Assembly (NCBI GenBank): GCA_030705725.1
Contig: JAUZPW010000124.1
Coordinates: 1-5,378, forward strand
Direction: 5' to 3'
DNA from: Bacillota bacterium
GTDB lineage: Bacteria > Bacillota > Clostridia > Oscillospirales > Butyricicoccaceae
DNA: 5,378 nucleotides
Both the position numbers and the translations under genes were made by a program. The notes under the pieces were generated by a model, which had not been told where the DNA came from, did not search any database, and saw only the letters and a list, made by a program, of their open reading frames with translations. The stretch's first letter is position 1. The number at the start of each line of letters is the position of its first letter. This document shows, one piece after another, positions 1 through 4,564 of the stretch.

Positions 1-1197
1 AAGGATACGGATTCGCTCCTTGATCCCGGCGAAATGGAAAAAGGCCTCACGCTTTTGGGCTTTGTCGGCATGATCGACCCGCCCCGGCTCGAGGTCAAAA
101 GCTCGATTAAAGAGGCCAAAAGCGCCGGCATAACGCCCGTAATGATTACGGGCGACCACCGCAACACCGCCGTCGCGATAGCCCGGGAGCTCGGCATCGC
201 CTCGTCGCTCAAACAGAGCATAACCGGGGCCGAGATCGATTCGCTGACGGACGCGGAGTTTTCCGAAAGAATCGGCGACTACCGCGTGTTCGCGAGGGTC
301 TCCCCCGAGCATAAGGTCAAAATCGTAAAGGCCTATAAAGCGCGGGGAAATATAGTGTCCATGACCGGCGACGGCGTAAACGACGCTCCGGCGCTCAAAT
401 ACGCCGACATAGGCGTCGCCATGGGCATAACGGGCACCGACGTTTCAAAGGGCGCCTCCGACATGATTCTGACGGACGATAATTTTGCGACTATTATCCA
501 CGCGATAGAGGAAGGCCGCAACATCTATAACAATATCAAAAAATCGGTCATATTCCTGCTTTCCTGCAACCTCGGCGAGGTGCTCACGGTATTCGCGTCC
601 GTGCTTTTCCGCTGGCCCGTTCCGCTCCTGCCCACCCAGATTCTGTGGATGAACCTTATAACGGACTCGCTGCCCGCGATAGCGCTCGGCGTCGACCCCG
701 GCGACAGGGACGTTATGAAAATGCCTCCCAGGGACCCTAAAGAGAGCTTTTTCGCGCAAGGCGCCGCCCCGAGAGCCGTAATCGGAGGAGTGCTTATAGG
801 CCTTCTGACTCTCATCGCGTTTTGCACGGGCCTCATGGAATACGGCTGCCTGCCCGGCGAAGCGGATATTCCCGAAGCCGCGCTGACCTACGCGCGCACA
901 ATGTCTTTCGTCGTCGTGGTAGCCTCCCAGCTTTTTTACTCGCTCACTATGCGAAATCCGGTCAAATCCATATTCAAGGTCGGCCTTTTCAAGAACAAAT
1001 ACCTTATTTATTCGATCGTGACCGGCTTTATCCTGCAATTCGGCGTAATCACCGTGCCGTTTCTGTCAAACGCCTTCAAGGTGCAAAACCTCTCCGTGCG
1101 CGACTGGCTTCTTGTCATAGCCCTGGCGCTTGTTCCGCTCATTGTAAACGAAATAATAAAAACCGTCTCGAGGCTCAAGCAAAAGGACACCCTGTAA
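1..1197 (+). CDS. Cation-transporting P-type ATPase, SERCA-like (probable Ca2+ pump), C-terminal part
   Basis: This is an integral membrane ion pump of the P2A type, which uses ATP to export Ca2+ (other divalent cations are possible). The reading frame is open from base 1, so the start, the actuator domain, M1-M4 and the DKTG phosphorylation site lie upstream. About 398 residues of a typical 850-900 are visible. Seen in order (window residues): end of the N/P domain with GMIDPPR; MITGDH near residue 48; the hinge motif TGDGVNDAPAL near 122; then six hydrophobic segments matching M5-M10. M5 carries CNLGEV and M6 carries LWMNLITDSLPA, with N218, T221 and D222 matching the SERCA Ca2+ ligands in M6. 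In M8 the position of the SERCA site-I Glu appears to be Gln (SQLF, Q310) by eye, as in one-site PMCA-type pumps. The gene ends in TAA and is followed at once by a terminator. The family is certain; the ion is inferred. Confidence 0.93.
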   Translation, partial: KDTDSLLDPGEMEKGLTLLGFVGMIDPPRLEVKSSIKEAKSAGITPVMITGDHRNTAVAIARELGIASSLKQSITGAEIDSLTDAEFSERIGDYRVFARVSPEHKVKIVKAYKARGNIVSMTGDGVNDAPALKYADIGVAMGITGTDVSKGASDMILTDDNFATIIHAIEEGRNIYNNIKKSVIFLLSCNLGEVLTVFASVLFRWPVPLLPTQILWMNLITDSLPAIALGVDPGDRDVMKMPPRDPKESFFAQGAAPRAVIGGVLIGLLTLIAFCTGLMEYGCLPGEADIPEAALTYARTMSFVVVVASQLFYSLTMRNPVKSIFKVGLFKNKYLIYSIVTGFILQFGVITVPFLSNAFKVQNLSVRDWLLVIALALVPLIVNEIIKTVSRLKQKDTL

Positions 1198-1203
1198 ACT
1201 TAA

Positions 1204-1240
1204 GGGGATGCCGCAAAAAGCGGCATCCCCCTTATTTTTT
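1204..1240 (+). terminator. Intrinsic terminator of the ATPase gene
   Basis: A perfect 11-bp GC-rich stem (1204-1214 with 1220-1230, GGGGATGCCGC paired with GCGGCATCCCC) closes an AAAAA loop and is followed by a T-rich tract (CTTATTTTTT). It starts 7 nt after the ATPase TAA. It sits between convergent transcription units. On the minus strand the hairpin is followed only by a weak TTAAGTTT tract, so it may also slow transcripts of the minus-strand cluster but is oriented mainly for the plus strand. Confidence 0.92.
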
Positions 1241-1270
1241 ATGTGTCGCCGTATTAAACAGCTTAAAAAG

Positions 1271-1384
1271 CTAGCACTTCGGGCCCTGGTCGCAGCAGCA
1301 GCACCAAATAACGACAATGGCTATAATAACAGCGATCCATATCCAACTGTTGTTGTCGCCGCAGAAATTATTAAAGCAACCCAT
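1271..1384 (-). CDS. Small cysteine-rich single-span membrane peptide (37 aa), function unknown
   Basis: This short ORF was found by reading the minus strand. It starts with ATG at 1384-1382 and ends with TAG at 1273-1271. The ATG follows a near-ideal Shine-Dalgarno GGAGGT (1391-1396) with a 6-nt gap. The peptide begins MGCFNNFCGDNN, then has one hydrophobic stretch WIWIAVIIAIVVIW (residues 14-27), then four consecutive cysteines (28-31) and a short tail DQGPKC. Six or seven cysteines in 37 residues plus one membrane span suggest a membrane peptide with a thiol cluster at one face, which could bind metal, be acylated or form disulfides. It lies 74 nt downstream of the SLH gene on the same strand, and no terminator is visible in between. 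Tiny Gly/Asn/Cys-rich one-span peptides are known from spore-forming Firmicutes (YjcZ-like), but I cannot assign this one to a named family. Support is the RBS, the coherent composition and the position; homology is untested. Confidence 0.72.
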   Translation of the reverse strand: MGCFNNFCGDNNSWIWIAVIIAIVVIWCCCCDQGPKC

Positions 1385-1390
1385 AAGATT

Positions 1391-1396
1391 ACCTCC
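1391..1396 (-). promoter_or_regulatory. Strong ribosome binding site of the small Cys-rich peptide
   Basis: On the minus strand GGAGGT is followed by AATCTT and then ATG. This is a near-complete anti-16S match at ideal spacing, and it is the main evidence that the 37-residue ORF is translated. Confidence 0.75.
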
Positions 1397-1458
1397 AAAG
1401 AAAGATTTTCATTCCATCATATTGTAGGAGGCATCCTGTTGTTCCAATTTATTTTACA

Positions 1459-2607
1459 TTAATCGACCCCGGCGTTCGACAAGGCGTTGTCAAAAGCGCT
1501 CTGCGTAAAGACTCCTTCGGAAATAAGCTTTCCGGCAAGAGTTTTGTCCCCGCCCTTAAGCGAAGCGGACAGCGCCTTTACAGACGCGTACACGGCCTGG
1601 TCGCGGTAAAACACCCCGTTTTTAAGCGTTTCCTTCTCTTTTTGCGAGAAAATTCCCGCCTTAACCGAAAAATCAAGGGAATCCTTGAAGCCGAAGTCCC
1701 CGTCCGCGTCGGAATACGAAAGCGCCCTTAAAATGAAGGTCATATACTGGCTTAAGGTCGCGTCCGAAGCCGGTGAAAACCTGTTCGGCGAGGTTCCCGT
1801 CGTGTAACCCTTCGCGTAGGCGTAAGCCGCGTATTTCGCCGCCCAGCCGGGCACGTCCGTAAACGGGTTTTTGTCGGCGCAGCCTGAAGCCTCGTCCTCT
1901 TCGCCGAGCAGCCTTATAAGCATAACAAGGGCCTCGATCCTCGTCGCCGGGCGGTCGAGCTCATAGCCCAAGCTAGTACCCTTAAAAAGGTTCAGGGAAT
2001 GAAGCGCGTCGGCAGCTTTAACGTATTTGGGCTTGTAGGCCGGCGTGACGGAATATCTCCCCGAAACCGCGACGACCGCGGTGCCGGACGTGATCTTCAG
2101 CCCCGCCCCGTTCGGCGTCACCGCCATATAATATGATTTAATCGAAACGGCCTTTCCCGAAGCAAGCTCGCTGCCCTGCGAAATATTCACGAGCGCGCTC
2201 CCCGCTGGCCCCGAAACGGCGGCCCCTCCCGTGCGGAGCATAAAGCCCGTCCCGATCCGCCCTGTAATCAAATCTCCCTTTTTAAGGGAAACGTCGGTCA
2301 GTTTTCCGGTCGGCGAAACGCCGAGCCTGTCCGAAACAGCCTTGTAAACGGCCGCGTTTTCTCCAAGCAGAAGCCAGTTTTCCCGTTCGCCGTCAAGTTT
2401 TTCGAGCGCCTTGTCGTAAGCCGGCAGAAGGCCCGTATCCGCGCGCCTGCCGGTCTCCTCAATAATCCCGGGTATAAACTTTCCGTTTATGTAGCTGAGC
2501 GGAATAAGCGGGTCGCTCTGCGAACCCGGCGAAGAGAAAGCCGAAACCGCGGAAACGGCCGCAAAAACCGTACAGGCCGCCGCGAGCAGTATTGTCTTCT
2601 TTCGCAA
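1459..2607 (-). CDS. Exported SLH-domain cell-surface protein
   Basis: A secreted protein that probably attaches to the cell wall through S-layer-homology repeats, which in known families bind pyruvylated secondary wall polymers. From the TTG start, residues 1-23 form a signal peptide: RKK, a hydrophobic core (ILLAAACTVFAAVSAV) and a likely signal peptidase I site after VSA. The Cys in the core is too early for a convincing lipobox. Residues about 30-185 form a region (DPLIPLSYINGKF, later LKKGDLITGRIGTGF) resembling the N-terminal part of SLH proteins in Oscillospiraceae, with no known enzyme motif. SLH-like repeats lie at about 195-240 (DRPATRIEALVMLIRLLG), 247-300 (FTDVPGWAAKYAAYAYAKG) and, degenerate, 305-355. 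TTG at 2607 was chosen because AAGGAG (2615-2620) precedes it by 7 nt and it starts 4 nt after the trmB stop. An in-frame ATG at 2637 would add ten Arg/Glu-rich residues and overlap trmB by 26 nt, but has only a weak SD. Ligand and role unknown. Confidence 0.85.
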   Translation of the reverse strand: MRKKTILLAAACTVFAAVSAVSAFSSPGSQSDPLIPLSYINGKFIPGIIEETGRRADTGLLPAYDKALEKLDGERENWLLLGENAAVYKAVSDRLGVSPTGKLTDVSLKKGDLITGRIGTGFMLRTGGAAVSGPAGSALVNISQGSELASGKAVSIKSYYMAVTPNGAGLKITSGTAVVAVSGRYSVTPAYKPKYVKAADALHSLNLFKGTSLGYELDRPATRIEALVMLIRLLGEEDEASGCADKNPFTDVPGWAAKYAAYAYAKGYTTGTSPNRFSPASDATLSQYMTFILRALSYSDADGDFGFKDSLDFSVKAGIFSQKEKETLKNGVFYRDQAVYASVKALSASLKGGDKTLAGKLISEGVFTQSAFDNALSNAGVD

Positions 2608-2611
2608 GCGC

Positions 2612-3259
2612 CTACTCCTTTCCGTCCTCTCTCTCATATGCTTCCAACCTGTATATTTTCATACCCGCACCCGAAAATCTCTCCTCATACTCCGTCATGA
2701 CGTTCGGCGCACCGCTTTCATGCAGATTCAGCGAAATATTTTTAAGAGTATAACCGAATCCTGATATTTCGTTTAATGAAAACTCAAAAAGCTTTTCATT
2801 GTCCGTTTTGAAATGTATTTCCGAACCGTGTGCAAGTATTTGCTTATAAAGCTTCAAGAAATTGCTGTGCGTAAGCCTTCTTTTCGCCTGCCTTTTTGGG
2901 GGCCACGGGTCGCAGAAATTTATATAAAGCCTGTTAATTTCGCCTTTTTCGAAAAAGGATAAAAGATCTGCTGCATCGTTTTTCAGGAATAAAACGTTTT
3001 TTATTCCTTTTTCCTTCGCCCTTTCCATCGCCGTAATCAACACATGCTCTTCCCGCTCCATTGCAAGGAAAAAGATTTCCGGATTATTTTCAGCGGTTTC
3101 GGTTATAAATCTGCCCTTACCGCATCCTATTTCGAGGAAAAGATGCCGGTTCTGCGAAAGCTCGGCCCATTTTCCCTTATAGTCCTCGGGATTTTTGACG
3201 ATATATTCGGCGCAGCGTTCCATTCTAGGTATTATGTTTTTCTTTTTTCTCACACGCAT
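2612..3259 (-). CDS. trmB: tRNA (guanine-N7-)-methyltransferase TrmB
   Basis: A cytoplasmic SAM-dependent enzyme that methylates N7 of G46 in the variable loop of tRNA. The 215-residue length fits the family. Visible motifs: the N-terminal MRVRKKK, typical of the family and supporting this ATG; the SAM-binding loop FLEIGCGKGRF at 41-51 (E43, G45, G47, G49); D95 in KNDAADLL; the signature INFCDPWPPKRQAKRRLTH at 113-131 with D117 and the Arg/Lys patch; KTDNEKLFEFSL at 151-162; and the C-terminal TEYEERF and IYRLEAY blocks. All key motifs are intact. The start overlaps the end of the upstream glycosylase gene by 35 nt, and AAAGGGGA lies about 11 nt before the ATG inside that gene, so translation is probably coupled. 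It has no promoter of its own that I can see. Confidence 0.96.
   Translation of the reverse strand: MRVRKKKNIIPRMERCAEYIVKNPEDYKGKWAELSQNRHLFLEIGCGKGRFITETAENNPEIFFLAMEREEHVLITAMERAKEKGIKNVLFLKNDAADLLSFFEKGEINRLYINFCDPWPPKRQAKRRLTHSNFLKLYKQILAHGSEIHFKTDNEKLFEFSLNEISGFGYTLKNISLNLHESGAPNVMTEYEERFSGAGMKIYRLEAYEREDGKE
2615..2620 (-). promoter_or_regulatory. Ribosome binding site that favours the TTG start of the SLH gene
   Basis: Minus-strand AAGGAG spans the trmB stop codon (the final G of the Glu codon GAG is directly followed by TAG) and sits 7 nt before TTG at 2607-2605. The alternative ATG at 2637-2635 is preceded only by GGAAGC. The arrangement suggests translational coupling to trmB. Confidence 0.6.
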
Positions 3260-4112
3260 CTGAGATTATTTCCCCTTTCGGGCTTTCAAGCTTATTCTCC
3301 CTGGCATAATAAAAAAAATACTGCTGTGCGATTCCCGCGAATTCTCCAAACCTGGACGGTGTGATGCCGGGATAATTCGCAAAAACCTTTTTGATCCACA
3401 CGTCTGCCGGAAAAGCATCGTATTTTTGAAGCCCGAAAAGCAAAAAGCAATCAGCGACCTTTTTCCCCACGCCCGGTAGCCTCATTATTTCCTTCCGGGC
3501 CTCCTCCGTGCCTAGTGCCCTTAAAGCGTTAAAATTTATGCTTCCGGTTAAAACCGCGTTTGCCGCTTCTCTGACATAGGGCGCTCTGTAACCCGCCCTG
3601 AGGCTTTGGAGCTCTCTTTCGCTCAGGCTGTTTATTTTCAAAGCCGTCGGGAAAGTAAAAAAGGTCTTCCCCATTGCTTCAAATTTTTCACCGGAGAGCA
3701 TGCAAAGGGATTTTATGATCGACCTTATCCTGCTTATGTTGTTGCATTGGGAAAAAATAAATGAAATAAGCGTTTCAAACGGCTCCTGCCTCAATATGCG
3801 CATTCCATTACCGAAACTCACGGCCCTTTGGGTAAAATCGTCAATACTGAAAACGCTGTTCAGAACCTCGTAGTCCCTGTCAAGGTCAAAATAAGCCCGC
3901 CAGACCGTTTCAAAATCCGAAGGATCGCATTTAATGCGCAAATAGCCGTCCTCTACCCTGACGTTTGCGGCTTTTCCGAATGCTACGCCCGTATACCCGC
4001 CGTTTTCATCCGGAAGCCACCTGAAGCATTGCCCGCATTCGAAAGTGTTAACGGGAGAAAAAAGCCCGGCGTCTGAAATCCTCGCAGTCCCGTCGAAATA
4101 TGTAAAAATCAC
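3225..4112 (-). CDS. 8-oxoguanine DNA glycosylase / AP lyase, OGG1-type (HhH-GPD)
   Basis: A base-excision repair enzyme that removes 8-oxoG opposite C and nicks the abasic site by beta-elimination. From the GTG start it has 295 residues. The N-terminal OGG_N domain includes FECGQCFRW at 24-32, whose Gly (27) matches human OGG1 G42, which reads 8-oxoG. The HhH-GPD core has LPGVGKKVADC with the expected Schiff-base Lys K218 and, 19 residues on, FPADV with catalytic D237; human OGG1 has K249 and D268 at the same spacing. SQCNNISRI matches the OGG1 segment containing N149-R154: the Arg is kept, but by eye Cys replaces N149. GTG at 4112 was chosen because GAAGGGGGG lies 6 nt upstream and family members begin close to the IFTYFDG block. 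An upstream ATG at 4181 adds 23 unrelated-looking residues without a good SD. It is the first gene of the minus-strand cluster and overlaps trmB. No confident promoter was found for it in 4113-4260. Confidence 0.92.
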   Translation of the reverse strand: MIFTYFDGTARISDAGLFSPVNTFECGQCFRWLPDENGGYTGVAFGKAANVRVEDGYLRIKCDPSDFETVWRAYFDLDRDYEVLNSVFSIDDFTQRAVSFGNGMRILRQEPFETLISFIFSQCNNISRIRSIIKSLCMLSGEKFEAMGKTFFTFPTALKINSLSERELQSLRAGYRAPYVREAANAVLTGSINFNALRALGTEEARKEIMRLPGVGKKVADCFLLFGLQKYDAFPADVWIKKVFANYPGITPSRFGEFAGIAQQYFFYYARENKLESPKGEIISDACEKKEKHNT

Positions 4113-4118
4113 GGTATT

Positions 4119-4127
4119 CCCCCCTTC
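4119..4127 (-). promoter_or_regulatory. Ribosome binding site of the glycosylase gene (decides GTG start)
   Basis: Minus-strand GAAGGGGGG, 6 nt before GTG at 4112-4110. It lies inside the longer ORF that begins at 4181, and no comparable site precedes that upstream ATG. Confidence 0.6.
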
Positions 4128-4191
4128 AATAATAGTAATGCATTTCTTAAAAACGCGCAACCATGAATTAGAAAAACGCATATTGCCGCTG

Positions 4192-4221
4192 TTGACAAAT
4201 CGAAGCTAAATCTGTTAGCAT
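4192..4221 (+). promoter_or_regulatory. SigA-type promoter of tRNA-Leu
   Basis: A perfect -35 TTGACA (4192-4197), an 18-bp spacer, then a -10-like TAGCAT (4216-4221) preceded by TG one base upstream (4213-4214), i.e. an extended -10. Transcription would begin near 4228, about 40 nt before the mature tRNA 5' end. The -10 itself matches consensus at only 4 of 6 positions. Confidence 0.65.
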
Positions 4222-4233
4222 AATAAATAGATT

Positions 4234-4249
4234 CGGCTCTTAAAAGCCG
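4234..4249 (+). other. Small hairpin in the tRNA-Leu leader
   Basis: CGGCT (4234-4238) pairs with AGCCG (4245-4249) around a 6-nt loop CTTAAA. It falls between the predicted transcription start and the tRNA. There is no T tract after it, so it is not a terminator; it may only be a structured 5' leader removed by RNase P. Confidence 0.35.
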
Positions 4250-4266
4250 GGCATTGTCCACAATAC

Positions 4267-4351
4267 GCGGATGTGATGAAATTGGTAGACATGCAGGATT
4301 TAGGTTCCTGTGCCGTGAGGCGTGTGGGTTCGAGTCCCTTCATCCGCACCA
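4267..4351 (+). tRNA. tRNA-Leu, anticodon UAG
   Basis: The acceptor stem GCGGATG (4267-4273) pairs perfectly with CATCCGC (4341-4347), followed by discriminator A and genomically encoded CCA (4349-4351). The anticodon stem CAGGA/TCCTG (4294-4298, 4306-4310) encloses loop TTTAGGT with anticodon TAG at 4301-4303, which reads CUA and by wobble other CUN codons. A long variable arm (4311-4323, GCC/GGC stem with GTGA loop) marks a class II tRNA and, with the anticodon, identifies leucine. The T arm (4324-4340) has the TTCGAGT loop, but by eye its second pair is U-U and its first is G-U. It has its own promoter and terminator. Confidence 0.95.
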
Positions 4352-4352
4352 C

Positions 4353-4390
4353 AAAAGATCCGTCGATTAAAGCGGCGGATCTTTTATTTT
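4353..4390 (+). terminator. Intrinsic terminator of tRNA-Leu
   Basis: It begins 2 nt after the CCA end. AAAAGATCCGTCG (4353-4365) pairs with CGGCGGATCTTTT (4373-4385), 13 bp with one G-U pair, around loop ATTAAAG, and is followed by ATTTT. The A tract before and T tract after could allow function in both directions, though no minus-strand transcript is evident here. Confidence 0.9.
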
Positions 4391-4463
4391 GCCGGTCTTA
4401 GGTATCTATTGTATTTTATATAATCTTTCATTTGGATAAAACTAAAATTTTTGTCTTAAATTA

Positions 4464-4493
4464 TTGAAAGCCGGAGGAAAATAATGTTATAAT
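4464..4493 (+). promoter_or_regulatory. Extended -10 promoter of the cysteine desulfidase gene
   Basis: TTGAAA (4464-4469), an 18-bp spacer, then TGTTATAAT, giving a perfect -10 TATAAT (4488-4493) with the TG extension at 4485-4486. A start near 4500 leaves an AT-rich 5' UTR of about 65 nt before the ATG at 4565. The rest of 4391-4564 is AT-rich non-coding DNA in which I see no gene, riboswitch core or clear operator. Confidence 0.65.
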
Positions 4494-4564
4494 TTACATA
4501 TAATTTACCTTATAAGGATAAACATCTTACATAAAAAGCCAATAAAAGATTAGGTTCTGAGTTT

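Noticed and set aside
445..1038. 197-codon minus-strand ORF inside the ATPase gene
   Set aside because: It is the antisense shadow of a strongly conserved ATPase region; its composition is Arg/His/Gly-rich without any family motif.
1208..1462. 84-codon plus-strand ORF after the ATPase
   Set aside because: It starts inside the terminator stem, has no SD and low-complexity composition, and is antisense to the much better supported Cys-rich peptide.
2540..2580. Lipoprotein lipobox (LAAAC) in the SLH protein signal peptide
   Set aside because: The Cys comes only about 12 residues after the TTG start, the hydrophobic core continues past it, and the -3 residue is Ala; a VSA signal peptidase I site fits better.
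3239..3252. A AAA AAG slippery heptamer near the start of trmB (minus strand)
   Set aside because: A -1 shift in trmB would enter the glycosylase frame and stop within a few codons at the TAG at 3227-3225, so it yields no useful product; it is explained by the Lys-rich ends.
3828..4076. 82-codon plus-strand ORF opposite the glycosylase
   Set aside because: It lies wholly antisense to the conserved OGG_N domain, with no SD and no recognisable motif.
4130..4180. Minus-strand promoter TTGCGC-N17-TACTAT for the glycosylase operon
   Set aside because: Both boxes are poor matches and the start would fall in or beside the SD, leaving almost no leader.
4472..4491. GGAGG followed by ATG TTA TAA, a two-codon mini-ORF
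   Set aside because: It overlaps the -10 of the desulfidase promoter, so it would not be on that transcript. No convincing upstream promoter was found; probably chance.
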